DNA of 64,000 nt from Lingula anatina (lineage: Eukaryota > Brachiopoda > Lingulata > Lingulida > Lingulidae), in assembly GCF_001039355.2 (NCBI RefSeq), contig NW_019775409.1, positions 186,876-250,875 of the forward strand. Direction: 5' to 3'. The translations under genes and the position numbers were made by a program. The notes under the pieces were generated by a model that saw only the letters and a list, made by a program, of their open reading frames with translations, ran no database searches and was not told the DNA's origin. Every line of letters begins with the position of its first letter. Position 1 is the stretch's first letter. Of this stretch, positions 1 through 12,878 are shown in pieces.

Positions 1-31
1 GTTGACCGAAGGTGTCTATGGAAATGGGGTC
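1..31. mobile_element. Truncated end of a MITE
   Basis: The first bases (GACCGAAGGTGTCTATGG and following) resemble the terminal part of the inverted-repeat element at 21002-21217, which ends GACCGATAGTGTCTATGG. The rest of the element would lie before the window. The match is short. Confidence 0.4.
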
Positions 32-2242
32 TTATTTTATCTCTGTGTTTGACTCATTTCTGGCCATTTTAAACGTTTACTGATAGAAAAAATTGACCAG
101 CGAGGAAAAGCCCCATAATGTGATCATTTCCCAATTTCCATCTTGGAAAGGGAATCGACTTTTAAATGAACGGTCAAGCGATCGCACTGGCATAGCTTTA
201 AACTAAGCTGCATTATTTTCCAGTGAAGCCGTCAGCCCGGAAGAATAGGTTTCATTGATTGCTGCTGCGTATATAAAGGTGACTAGGCGGACAACGTGTC
301 AAAGTATTTTAACGGTTCTGTATTGAAATCTCATTGGGGGATTTAATGATCAATTCTCTCTTTGGTTTTTGGTGGGATATCTCTGGTGGACAGCAAGTTA
401 ACCACAGGAAGCTAACGGATCAAGGCAGAAACGTGGTTGTATTAGTTAGACAATACCTTAAACTATTCCTTTGCAATTTAGATCAAATTCTGATCGAATA
501 TTTGGCTTGGTGATGGAATGGAAAGAATGACAGAGAGATCAAAGCGAATGCGGATTAATCGAAAAAAGCCCCTAGCTGAATTTAAATTAGGAACTAGTAT
601 TACAAGTCAGTTACATGTATGCCATTGTATAAAAACAGCTGGGAGTTAACGAAATTAATATAACAAAACAGCAGTGTAGCAATTCTTATGGTTTCCATCA
701 AAAATAACGCCGTAATTCCTGATAGTAATGCATAAGAGGGATCAAAGTAAAGCCCTGTTACTCCGGACTTGCAACGCGTGGAAAAAAAATTTCACCCTCT
801 GTGGCTTTGATAATATTTGATAACCAACATCCATACAAAAGAATTAATGGGCATAAGATTTTACAGCCGTTTCTTTTGTAACACATACGTGAGAGTTGCC
901 CAAAATTCCCTATCCAAGCGGCTACAAAGCACGCAGTCTGGCACTGCGATGAAGTGGGTATAGCAAACCGTCTTTTTGCGCTTGATTTAAGCTACCGGGT
1001 ATAAACTGACGTGATTGTAAAGTTAACATGCTGCAGTGGAAAAGGCCTTGTATGCAATCAAGTATTGGTCTAATTAAGCGTAAAGGTTAAATCCAAAGTG
1101 AGTTTATATATACATTACAATTAATGATAGAAAACTTACTTAAAACAGCCATCGTTAAAAGGGGCGACAAGATGGGACCATTATCCCATTTCCAGCTTGG
1201 AGAAGCGATTTCATCGGCACTGATTCCCAGCAGACCAGCGGTCAGCCGAGCCGTTGTTGACAGGGGGTCCCACAGAGAGTATTGGTTTTAAGTGATTCTG
1301 GCAGCTTGGATGAAGAGATTTCGCCAATGTCGATTTACAATTTCTAGGGATCTTTATCACACGAAATGTCACTGACCTTGTACTTCGTATTCAAGACGAG
1401 GACACGTTTCTCATATCTCATTAAATTTATCATTTCTGACATTTTCTGACCGAAAGTGAAGTATTAATGTATTTTTTTACCGTATCGTGAAAAATTATCA
1501 AGACAATGGCATAATACGGTAGTCATTCACAATTTTCTGGAATCTCAATATTGTACTGCATGTTATTCATCATTTACTTGGGAATCAGTACGTTATACTT
1601 AAGATCTCCTCGATGTTGTTTCGTTCACATTTCTTAAATGACGGCGAAATTCCTATCACGAAATCTGAATCGATCTTTTTTTCATGGTTTTTGTTGGCGT
1701 CAAAAATTATCAGATTTGATGATTAATTCTGAACAAAATGTCACGCACATTGATGAATGAGACGGCAAAGCCTTTTCTGTACTAGACAGCATTCAAGTCG
1801 AGATAACGAGCTGGCATCTTGTAAAAATATGTGTGTGCGTCCTTATCTCAATTAATGAAATCAATTTTCCAGGCTAATAGTTTCACATAGAAATAGTGCT
1901 AACTGCTCGCCAGCCTTGACGCACTTCTTTCACCTTTCATATATAAAAAAGGAATCTTCATCAAAGCTGGAAATTAGAAAATGAACCCATTTTGTCGCCT
2001 TTCCTTGCTGGTCAATTACAAATTGCGTGCATTAGAATAAAAGATAAATGAATTACGACGGTAGTTGCCTGCCCGTCGGAAGCTGAAGAATTGAATTATA
2101 ACACGCGTGAGTTATGATACAGATGCACTTCACAATCGCAACAGGTTAAGAATCTTGTGAGGCTCGAGAGGCCTTTATTTTGATTCATTTGCCAGCACTG
2201 TGAATGGGTTTGCTAGTGGCATTTCTTTTGCAAAAAAAAAAG

Positions 2243-2252
2243 TAATAATAAA

Positions 2253-2308
<56 letters not shown>

Positions 2309-2329
2309 AATAAATAAATAAATAAAAAA
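2243..2329. repeat. Compound AATA/ATA microsatellite
   Basis: An AAAT-type tetranucleotide array, then an ATA trinucleotide run, then AAAT again, about 85 bp with no interruption beyond the change of unit. The alternating unit suggests slippage-driven growth of an A-rich seed. Confidence 0.9.
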
Positions 2330-5300
2330 TAAGCACGTGTTAAGTTCTAGAAATGAATAACACGAAGGTTGAAGATATATTTTTTATTGACGAAGTAATA
2401 GATTTTATCAAGAGGGAGTGATGGATAAAAAGGATAAAAGTGGTGAGGACTGACGCCAATTATGCAGCATGCAGCGAGAACCCCCCCCCTTCCCTTCCCC
2501 AACACCTTTCCAAATAAATTACCAACTCATCTCTCACTCCCTCAAAGGTAGAGAAAAATAGTGTGGTCTGACAAAATTACTGTTAAACTTTCCCAAAATG
2601 GAGCGCTGTCCTTTTCGATAGCCTGGAACTGCATGTGAACTGCCATTTATAGATTTCAGTTGTCATATTGATTTTATTTATGAATGCGTTAGATTAAGTT
2701 GGGGGGGGGGGTCAGTTTTCATCGGCAACAGACAACAATCAAGAGTGTATGGTTTTCATTAACTTTATTACCATCTAAAGCATCGACGCTGAGAAGATCA
2801 GGGATGATTGTTTCATGTTTATCTTTGTCTCATTCTTGCTTATTTTGTTTGGGGAAAGTTAGAACTGGAGGATACTCGGAGTATTTGGGGGCACCATCTG
2901 GAAAATACGGCCGCTGTTTGAGCGTGGTGGCTGATTAGATTAAAAAGGGTAGTGGGTTGGCACCGCAACACACAAACGATTCTGAGCATCAGAGGTTACA
3001 ACACGTATCACTGACCTAGCAGCCGTTATTAACATCGTTGTATACTGTAGAGAAAATCTTCACTAGAATAAAATAATTTCATAGTTAGAAAACAACGATT
3101 GGAACTTGTGTTATTCATTCGACAAATTATATCAGCGGGAAGAAGAAAAACGGCGGTGATACAGTTACAGGATCATTTACAGACGAGTCCAATATTGGGT
3201 CGAAGTGCTTCCTAATGGAACCCTAGTTGACGCAGACGTTTTAATTGTACTCCAAATTGGCATTTCCTCAAAGGAAACGATGCATGTTCCAATAATACAA
3301 GAATCCATTGACTCGTATGTCTTAACATTACAAAACATGTGTTATGCTTTGAGATTCATATTTTTTTTTCAATTTGTCGCCATTATTACATGTTGTCGTA
3401 ATATGAGACAAATTGTTGCTAACAGAGCTGGGTCAAAACGTGTTTGATTTATGGGCGTCTGACAACAGTACATTAAAAACCAATAAGAATACACGTTATT
3501 ACTTTTTGTTACCACCTCATATATCCCGCAGTGAAATGTAGGGAGACGCATGAGACGCGTTTAACTTTTTGATGCATATTTCAGAACACAGTTAACGGCC
3601 TAACGAGCGGCTTTTGTGTCTTTTATTTTCTACAGTTGTTATCTTTGATTACTTCGAGATCAATACCGGAGCAAATGTTTTACTGATGACTGTGCTGTGC
3701 GAACTGAAAACCAAGCACCATCGGTTTTTGTCATCTAAAGTAGCATTTTATCTTTTTCTTTGGATGCGTATTTGTTCGAGTCAATTTCCCTCCTTTTATG
3801 ACGAAAACAATATTGTTACAAAAGTCATTGGCAGTCAAGAGTATTGGCGTCAATGGCTATCGTAGTTATCTTTAATGACCTAAAGATATTAAAACCCGGG
3901 TAATTGCCTGCTATTGCGCGAATTATTACCCGTAAACGATTAGTGGTACTTGCAGTGTATTTTTAAAGAAAACAATCAAAATAAGATTCTACATGGTATC
4001 ATGTGTGATCAAAGTGATACGCATTATTTTAAAGCTGTAATAGTTTCATCATTATTATCGATTTCTAGTGCGTATTTAGAGGAAGGCGAATCGTTATCAC
4101 GTCAGAGAAGGAAACTGATAACACTTAACACGTAATATCTTCGTAATAAAGAAAAAACCTTCCCGTAATGAGAGCCCACAGCCTGTTTTCATTAAGAACA
4201 CGATTTTTTTCTCAAAACAAGCCATTAGGAGAAACGGAGAAACATTTCCGAAACCAATAAAAATATATATATATATATATACAGACTTGACATTTAATAT
4301 GGAATATTTTTTTCCAAATCATTTTTCATCAGTTTTTTCCTATTTTGCTGACTGACAAATGGAAATAAGGATTAAAATCGTGTTTTAATAACTTTTAATT
4401 ATCTTTTTGATGTCATTGTGACATCAGTTCATTAATGTAATTCGCCAGAGAAGCAAACAAAAACACATTGCCTATTCTATGTCATACGACAACCATTAAA
4501 AGAGATATTTTGGATCTCCATATTTTCCAAATTATTGTCTGTAAAACAGTTACACTCTCCACAAAGGACCCTCATGTCGGTGTCTAGTCACAGTAGCGGT
4601 TGCTGTTACGCCTGACCTCTTCTGGCTGCTACTAGCGTTCTCAGGTAGCAAGGCATTCCTTGGGATAGGTTTTTAGAGTTCAATCTGGAATAACATTCCA
4701 GGCATCGGTCAAAATCTGTCCAATTTGGTCCAGTTTTGTTGTAGGACATGTAGGCCATTAATTCGGCGAATAATGACTTATCCACATATTGTGTATGTGG
4801 TTTAAATATGGCGATTTTAATGACCAAGGTAGCTGCTCATTGACTTGGTTTTGTAAGTAATCTGCTATTAAAAGTGCTCTGTGTGAACCAGCTATCTCAT
4901 CGTGCAACCTAAAATTGTTCCTAAGGTGCCCCCTATCAAATGATAGTTAAGTGGTTCCCAGATTATTCCTTGATTTGATCTGGTTCAGGTTTTTGTCGAT
5001 GACTACCATTGGTGTTTTGGCACCAATGTGGTATCACCTCCAAATACTGACGCTGTTAATTACCTTAGTCACTTTAGACGCGGCACACGCTTCGTCGTTG
5101 GCGTTTTCTGGATGTCTGTAAACTCTGTTTTGACTAGTTGAGCGGTATAGGTGAAATCTGACCTCAATAAAGAAAGCCACGAAGTTTCAGTGTTCAACCC
5201 AGAAACGGTCAAGGTCCCCAATTCATTAGAGAAACATACAACGATGTTTTGCTGTTTACAGTGGGTTCCTCGGAGGTCGTCTGGTATTCTTATCTGCTAA

Positions 5301-5939
5301 AACAAGGTTGGTGTTCACTAAGAGCCTTGAAAATTGCGTTTTGGTGGCAATTTACCCCTCATTCTGAACGGACTGGGTGGTTTTTGTTTAGTTGCAACAG
5401 CATATCCCGAAAGGCAGTGGGTCCTGTACCCTGGTGGTAAGATTTCAATACATTGGGTGCGGCCTATGTGTAGGTACATGAGTCTGGGCATTACTCTATA
5501 CAACTGTGCGGACCGTTTCGTTTGGCGCGATTTTCTGTCTGGCAATGTCTGTCTTTTTCGCGCCATTCTGCCAGAGATTAAAAAAATCTGTAAAGCACTG
5601 CATAGCTCATTTTACACAGTGCAAAACCGACCACTTGCATGCAAAATTTCAGATTCTTCTATGCAGTAGTTGCCGACAAATGGATACTTTTTTGACAGAA
5701 CCATGCTTTGCCAAAGCCAAGCTTTGACCTGCCCAAAGGAGCCCTACCCAATTAAATCACTGCATATTGCATAATTCAGCAGCGCAACAAACCTGGTATT
5801 CAGTTAATTAGAAGCGATACACCTGACTTCACACTTCTCCATTTCCATTTCTTATATGAGATTTGAGTTTTTTGAAAAAAGAGCGCATTTTTACCTAGGC
5901 ATACCTTCGAAACTGAAATATTCCATATCAAATGTCAAG

Positions 5940-5943
<4 letters not shown>

Positions 5944-6020
<77 letters not shown>
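5944..6020. repeat. Compound (AT)n(GT)n microsatellite
   Basis: About 33 bases of alternating TA pass directly into about 44 bases of alternating GT. The GT tract is a sequence type that can adopt Z-DNA. The small open frames over it are products of the repeat only. Confidence 0.95.
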
Positions 6021-6024
<4 letters not shown>

Positions 6025-6987
6025 GTCATTGTCTTCAGTATGAATGGCCTGGTACATGTAAGTATTGATGGATGCATTATTCAATAAAGTCGGATATAAC
6101 CATGCTGTTGGCAAATTACCTCCTTTTGGTAGCTTGAAAGAGTATTCAGCGTATTGCTGCATATTCTGGAAATTCGACGCTTTCTAATAACGGGAATGCC
6201 TTTTAAATATTTGAGTGAGAGAGTAAGCTTAAGAAGCTTTTGCAAAAGCGCACCATCGCAGTCTTAGGTACTTTATAACGCAACGTCTTCCTGCAATTTA
6301 GCCCCTAAGTCTTGCGTGCAATTTTGCAACAGCTGAAAGACTTTAAGTGAAGAGTAAGCCTCAGTGTGCTTGCTACTTTCTTTAGTACCTGATCTTTTGG
6401 CATGGAATATCAAGTTTCTTGTATTCCCTTTTTTTTGTTTTAAGGTTACTTTCTAAAATACGCATGTACCTTGTCTGTTTATTATTATTTTTTTAATTTC
6501 AATGTGTGACACACTTCAGCTTTTTTCGCTCTTCTTGATAAAGGCGTCGTCGAAATTGTCAGGGAATCCATGTGAACATGTAACATAGTAAACCGCCACT
6601 GCAACGTTACTTCAGCAAATATTTTTGAAAAAAAAGACCCCACATGCAATTTCATCTCTCCAGACAGGTTGGTGAATAAAAGATTAAAAAAACTGGGTGT
6701 AGGCTAAACATCTGCAGCTTTGTCCAAACTGCCTTGACGATGAATAAAAAGGAAAGTAGTGCTTTAAAAAGACAGTAATTAAAGAAGGTATTTCAATATT
6801 TACATCAGTCACTATTGTTAGTGTCACATAATCGGAGGGATTTTATCCTGAGTAAAGGACAGGTGTTCAATTTAGAATAGGATGGCTTGCAATTTACGAC
6901 CTTAGATTATACTGCTAAACGCGGAGAATTGACTGCAATGTCGCCTGATCTATATATGTTTTTTAGTATACGAGCGAGCGAGGCCTA

Positions 6988-7386
6988 CACTGGTGCGCAA
7001 GATTTAGTCTTAAAGTGCAATTTCAGATCACAATCTTACATGGTCTTAAACCATGGGTAGGACCGTTACCGAACTGACTTCCAATTAAATTGTAATTGTA
7101 AATAAGTTGTAGTTGTAAGTTCCAATTAAATTGTTATTGTAATTGTTGCCATTGTCCCCGCTAACATGTTCTCCTATTGTGAGCAGAGGCGACCTCCATT
7201 GTGAGGGGAGATAACCCCCATTGTTAGGGGAAGAAAATGCTTGACCACTTAAGTAGATGTCAGATCGTTTTTGATCTCAAAGCAGACTCAGTCCATTTTA
7301 AGACTATTGCCGTAATGATTAAGATCGTGTAAGATCATTAGTGATTTAAAATTGCACTTTAAGACCAAATCAAGAGCACAAGTGCT
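6988..7386. mobile_element. Foldback (long inverted repeat) element
   Basis: The left arm (from CACTGGTGCGCAAGATTTAG through GTCTTAAAGTGCAATTT to about 7060) is the diverged reverse complement of the right arm (about 7310-7386, containing AAATTGCACTTTAAGACC and ending near GAGCACAAGTGC). The centre is AT-rich with diverged direct repeats of a TTCCAATTAAATTG unit at about 7080 and 7118. It has no coding capacity, so it is probably a non-autonomous DNA transposon. No clear target duplication was seen. Confidence 0.65.
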
Positions 7387-9544
7387 AGCTGCCACCTCTT
7401 AGAGGGAACCATCATTTCGTAGAAAACCCCACTAAGGCCGTGGGATTCAGTTGACAGTTGGCGTAAAGGCGAGGCATGAAATGTACAAATCAGTCGACCT
7501 GTATATTATATTCAATTATCATGATACAGAGTTCAATTATCATGATACAGAGTCCGTAGGACCCCTGGTTTCTGAAATAACGGGTCCCGGACTTTCTGTC
7601 ATGGGGGACCTTCTGGTACATGACACCGGACTCAACGAACATTTATCTCCCCGCTACAGAGATGCGCTCATCGGGTGTTCTTAGATTTTTCAGCACCGTC
7701 CTAAACACGAATCTTCCAGTATATACCAAGGTTCAGATTGTTTAGTGACTGAACAGAGACGCATGTATCGAACATGAGGGAGCGCGAACCAAATCTAATA
7801 ACGTTTCACCTGAGCTTTTTTGAATTTGTTACGTTTACTCTCGACAGCCACATGTGATTTAATCGAAAAGAAAAAAAAAAACATTTCGAAATCCCAGTTG
7901 GTCCCTCATTCAAACCTTCTTCAGAAAGCTAAGTGGGTAAAGCTGTAAAGTGTGTGCATTTTGTCACATTTCGTGGAGGTTGATTGAATTAAAAATAACC
8001 GCTCTTGGAAGCCGCAGCCTTTTGAGTATGTGCCATTAAAGTTTCGCATCTTACTCTGTCTTTATAAATACATTAATGCACTTTACCCCACTAAATTTGG
8101 TTTGGGTTGCCTAAGTCGCCTCCAACGTGAGTTTTCGCAAACATTTTTCTTCTACCTCTATTATCCTTTGGGAACCACATATGGCTTTCACGAGAAAGCC
8201 CTTGTTTTTTTAGATATACATGTAGACTTTCTTCAGTCCCTTAATTCTTTATTCGTCGGATTATTTTTTTAAAATGTATTACGTTGTTTACATATCTTTT
8301 ATTCATTCATTTAGATAGTTTTCCTTCGAAGGTACTGTTCATGATATTTTCTACTTGGTTTGATTAAGGTAATGCGGATGGATTATTTCTGGAAAATGCA
8401 TCAAAAGGGATTCGGACACATAATAGCCATCAAACAAGTGTACATACTCATTTTACCAGTAAAGGCCTCCTTGACGTATTCAACTTCTTTGAATATTTGA
8501 GTCTAATCAGCTTCTTGGAAAGTGGGTGCTATCCTTATAGCGTCTTGCGCATCTTGTACGTCAATGTACATATCGTATGATAGCTGTGCGAAATTTGCCC
8601 TGGAAATTTACCTACAGGTGTATTTATTCAACGTAGTTTACACTGGGATTTGACCTTCTTGTTCAACCTCCTCCAAGTCCACAGCATTTCTTGTCTCTCA
8701 AGTGAAGATGAAGAGAAGACCAAAACTATTTCCTTGAAGAAATAGTGATTGCAAACGGCGGCATACCAACGACCAGATTAAATAGCTATTGGAACTTAAC
8801 AATCGTGACATCACACACTTTTTTATTGTATATTTGCGTGACCATATCCAACTTCTTTGTCTATTATGCGTCTCTCTGAGGGCCCATTAGGTTCTTAAAA
8901 ACTCTCCACCATGCGATCGCTTTGATGCAGACAATGCACTAGGGATAGCAAAGGTCGACGATCGTTTTCTGTGTGTTAGGTTCTAACATTTGTAAAAAAA
9001 AAAAAAAACAAATTCCCTAGCGATTCAGTCTGCTGTACAGAAGCTTTAATTGGTTAACATCGGGTGGCATCCTCAAGTTGATAGCTGGCAATTTGTACGA
9101 TGGTGTTATTCACCGAGTCTTCATATACACGTGTATGATTCCCTCAGCAAATCTTATCAATAACAAGTACCGACAGTAGTTTGGCAGGAAGTACCAAATG
9201 ATAAAACAAGTCCCAATTTATCTTCTCCACAAACTGCCAATGATAATCCAATTGAAGTGCCTCTTGTCTAAATGAAGTATTTTGAAGCACTATCTATGCC
9301 GCTGATCTGCACAACTAACGCGATCTCTATCCAAATGATAGCAGTGAGTAAAATCCTTTCTTTATTGTTAATTTTTCTATAGCTATTGACAAATGAAACT
9401 TTATTTGTTTATAAAAAAATGGCTAATATAACTTTTTGTAACATTTCATTTTTTTGCGAATTAATATACATTTATTACAATAAATATATGAAGAAAGCTG
9501 ATCTTAATCCTACCATGGTGAATATCAATGAATGTGCGTGATAG
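7387..9544. other. No recognisable gene
   Basis: No gene-like open frame, splice structure or repeat array beyond short A runs. The open frame at 8030-8272 (+) is hydrophobic by composition but has no recognisable family pattern. Confidence 0.5.
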
Positions 9545-9750
9545 TTTAAATTCATCATTTAAAAGAAATATATATTGAGTGGCCATTCATTTTGAACTAT
9601 GATGAAAACGGTAAACAGTGGTTCCTATACCTGTAACACATAACTGCGTCGCCCTATTGTCGAAAAACTGATTCTTCTTATTTTAAAGAAATGTCACAGT
9701 GACATTCAATCTTTTTTTAATATGTTGTCTAAAATATAGAATTGTCTGGT
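9545..9750. repeat. Diverged repeat, copy 1
   Basis: This stretch aligns by eye with 10445-10685. Both contain, in the same order, GGCCATTCATTT-like or AACCATTCATTT-like sequence, ATAACTGCGTCGCCC, AGAAATGTCACAGT, a T-rich tract, and AAAATATAGA followed by a TCTGGT motif. The copies differ by many substitutions and indels, so they are an old duplication or two copies of one dispersed repeat. Confidence 0.55.
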
Positions 9751-10444
9751 GTGTGTTTGCGTGTGAATTTTTCATTAAAATGTGTCGAAGCGTCGCATAG
9801 TTCCGATTTTTCTAGAAAGCAGTCTTCAATGGGGCGCCATGACATAAAAGCATTCTGAAAGGTTTTGTTCCCAAGAAGTCACTCTGATTGCATGTTTGTG
9901 CGGTTTTGTTGAAAGTCGCTAATAATTTGATCTTTCGATCAATCTCTTGTGACTGTCTCGCAGAACGCTAAATATTGGCAATGTAAACATATTTATATCC
10001 CTTCTATTATGTTTTCGTCTTTCTCTCTCATGTTTCACGGAAATCTTCGACCATTTTGAAGATGGCGTGGTACGAGTAGGCCCCGGCAAAGTACACGTTT
10101 ATTCCACTGGCGCTAGAGACGCGTAGGTCACCCCCCCCCCCCAAGACACATGGTACTACACGTGTTAGCATCACCGAGGAGGAGTGTGTAGGGGTCCACG
10201 TACATCATATCAAAATGCAACTGTCTTCACACCCACGATGCGCGTGTTTAAACACTATTATTAAAAACAAACTGGATACGTGCCTCATGTAAAGATGACG
10301 CTCGACTTTTTTAAAGGCCGACTGATATATACTTTGCGAAATCAGGAAGAAGCGAAGGATTACTGTGTACAGTAAACATTCTCCCCGACTTCACACTTGA
10401 ATCGTCGTAAACGATAGGATACGGTCACAATTGTGAACTGACTA

Positions 10445-10685
10445 GTTTTATTTGCTGTGAAACATTTAAATCTATAATTTGAAAGAGATAAGTAACCATT
10501 CATTTGAAACGGCCATCAAAACGCTCAATAGTGTTTCGTATATATTTAGGGTACATGTATAACTGCGTCGCCCAATTCTTGAAACACACCATTGCGTGAT
10601 GTTTGTTATTTGACAGAAATGTCACAGTCCCTTTCATCCTTGTTTTTGTTAAGCATGTCTACGAAAATATAGATACATCTGGTTT
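10445..10685. repeat. Diverged repeat, copy 2
   Basis: Partner of 9545-9750, sharing the ordered anchors ACCATTCATTT, ATAACTGCGTCGCCC, AGAAATGTCACAGT and AAAATATAGA. Nothing suggests protein coding in either copy. Confidence 0.55.
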
Positions 10686-10799
10686 ATGGAGCAGATAATT
10701 CCATGATGTGAAACTGGTACTGCATAAACAATTGCGTGTATGGAATCGAACAAGGGGAACACCCACATATATTTCTGCACGACATTAGTGTTGTCAAGA

Positions 10800-11570
10800 G
10801 GGCCGTGCACGACATTTGTACCATCTACAGTATAAACAGCCCGACTTCCTTGCTGATGGTCTGTGTTTCTTAAAAAATCCAGATATGCCATCTGAATTGA
10901 TAACTCTAAGAGCTGTAATCGTACACTTGGTGGAAATGAAGGCAATGGCTGTTTTTTGTTCAAGGATCATGTTCGTGGTCTTGACACAATGCAACGGCTG
11001 GGTAATTTTTTGTCTAAAACTCGATACTGTAATGGTCGTTATGTAAAAGGAAATTGGTGTGGTCTCCAAGATTATTTTTTCAAGCCAAAATCCCACATGC
11101 AACCCATGGGACACATTTGTATTGAAGCTGGGAGTTCTTTGTTGATTTTTAAATAAAACGTGTAAAGAATTCTCTGCGGTCTTTGCCGCACGCAGTAATA
11201 GCAGTGTCAGCCACGCTCTATTGTTACCAGGATTATTAGTATACTGAATATCCGCAAGCACCGGTAGTTTGCTTATAAAATCAACGATATTTGCTGTGGA
11301 AATTTTCATGAAACCCGGCAGTGCGGCTGGAAATCGGTGGACACGAAATTGACCTCTAGCGGTCAAATCGTTGCAGTGTGGTCTTATGTGAAAATTATCT
11401 GAAACGAAAATGAACAAGGAAATGATTGGAAAAAGGCCAAGCGCTAAAGTGTTATTAATAAAACAACAAATAAAATGGTTACATCGGTTTCTACGTAGAA
11501 GTACAAGTTTAAACAATATTAATTGTATATTTTGCGCCAGTACCTCAGTTTTCCCCTCAGAAAATCTCAC
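10800..11570. pseudogene. Unresolved open frames, possible gene relic
   Basis: Two readings compete. On the - strand a frame stays open for 258 codons (11570-10794), long for this AT-rich region, but it has no recognisable domain. On the + strand about 10912-11155 encodes a more protein-like stretch containing GNWCGLQDYF and HMQPMGHICIEAGS before a stop. Upstream of it the frame is lost, with a plausible continuation one frame over (PDFLADGLCFLKNP), as expected for a frameshifted relic. I recognise neither reading. It could be chance, a pseudogene or a repeat-derived fragment. Confidence 0.2.
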
Positions 11571-12829
11571 ACGATTACATTTTGAAAAATCAAATTATCT
11601 ATAACCCAATGAGCATTTAATAGACCAGGCGGTATCTTTGAAAAGATCTGCACACTCCCCGGATTAACCGGAATTCGTTAATAGACAGAGTTTCATTATT
11701 GGGGTGTAAAATATAAAAAATGCTCCCTTACTGTGAAAAGATCCGGTGACTGTCATTGTCACGAACTAGGGCCCACGAAATGAGTTCCAGCCAGACGCAA
11801 GTCCCCGGGGAGGTTTATTGTACTAGAAAAAAATAATGTAATTAGATTAAGTCCATTGCTTGGCGTTAAGTTGATTTACTGAAATACAATCAAATTATCC
11901 TACAGTGTTATAAATCACTCTTTTTTTTCTACCTCAGTGGCTGCTTCCATGGCTGCTGACGAATATCGCATTTGTAAAGGCATTCAATTAGTTGTGTGAT
12001 AAACTCGGACTTTCGCGAAAATAAGGTCATATCTGTATTCTCATATTTTGTACAGCAGCAACAATGTATATGCAGTCATTTAAAAAAATGTACATTTCAC
12101 AAAATAAGCACCCCTATGGATGTGCATTGTTCAGCTTACATGATAATTGTCCAAAAAATGAGCATGTTATTTTTTATCGAAGTTGGCAAACGTGTTAACA
12201 AAGGTATCCAAATTGAATACGTTCCATGAGGGTGAGATTGGCGCCGAAATTTACCCTTGGCAAAATCCAAAATGGCCGACATTTCAAAAGATAGGGTAAT
12301 TCATTGGTGTATCATCGGAACGAAGTACCTTAAAATTTGTAGAATGGGTCGATTCCAATAAACAAAGATAGAGAATGTATAGCCTTTCACTTAATTTTTT
12401 TAATCATTTAAGGCCAAAGCCATGTTAATACGCTAATATCAAATTGAAAATAGGACCAGACCCGCTTGAGAGAGAACATCAATTTTTCTAGATTTGGACA
12501 AAATTGCAATATCTACGACTTTGCTAACTTTATTTCATTCCGATGGGAAATTTGCTGTGCCATAGTGGGCCCCAACGAACCGACTCAGCTGAGTTAAGTA
12601 GTTGATTTACTGGAACGCACAATGTATGGGAGTAGGCGCTGAAATTGATATGTTCATGTAAGAAGACATAACTCTCTGACCCTTTCACATATAATGTGTG
12701 ATAGATCAAATTCTTTAATGTCACGACTTAGGGGAAATGGGACGATACTTGTGCAAGCAAACAAAATTACTCATGTTATTAACATTGTTTCTTGAAATTA
12801 GATAGTGGTGACATGATTGAGAACTGCCC

Positions 12830-12830
<1 letters not shown>

Positions 12831-12876
<46 letters not shown>
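12831..12876. repeat. (AG)n microsatellite
   Basis: About 23 uninterrupted AG units. The open frame through it has an Arg-Glu repeat that is only the translation of the array. Confidence 0.95.

Positions 12877-12878
<2 letters not shown>

Larger units (their letters stand above)
32..6987. other. No recognisable gene
   Basis: AT-rich sequence with stop codons in all frames at ordinary spacing. The longest open frames (for example 5334-5669 + and 5318-5566 -) overlap on opposite strands, show no family motif, and lack convincing splice sites. Only simple repeats stand out: the tetranucleotide/trinucleotide array near 2.3 kb, a short (AT)n at 4265-4281, and the compound AT/GT array near 6.0 kb. 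Confidence 0.5.

Noticed and set aside
3205-3447. A hydrophobic frame ending ITCCRNMRQIVANRAG, considered as opsin TM5
   Set aside because: It has no acceptor before it, ends in a stop rather than a donor, and lacks the conserved TM5 proline pattern.
5334-5669. A 111-codon frame containing a CADRF-like string, considered as an opsin exon
   Set aside because: The surroundings do not fit a TM3 helix, no acceptor or donor matches, and a - strand frame of similar length overlaps it.
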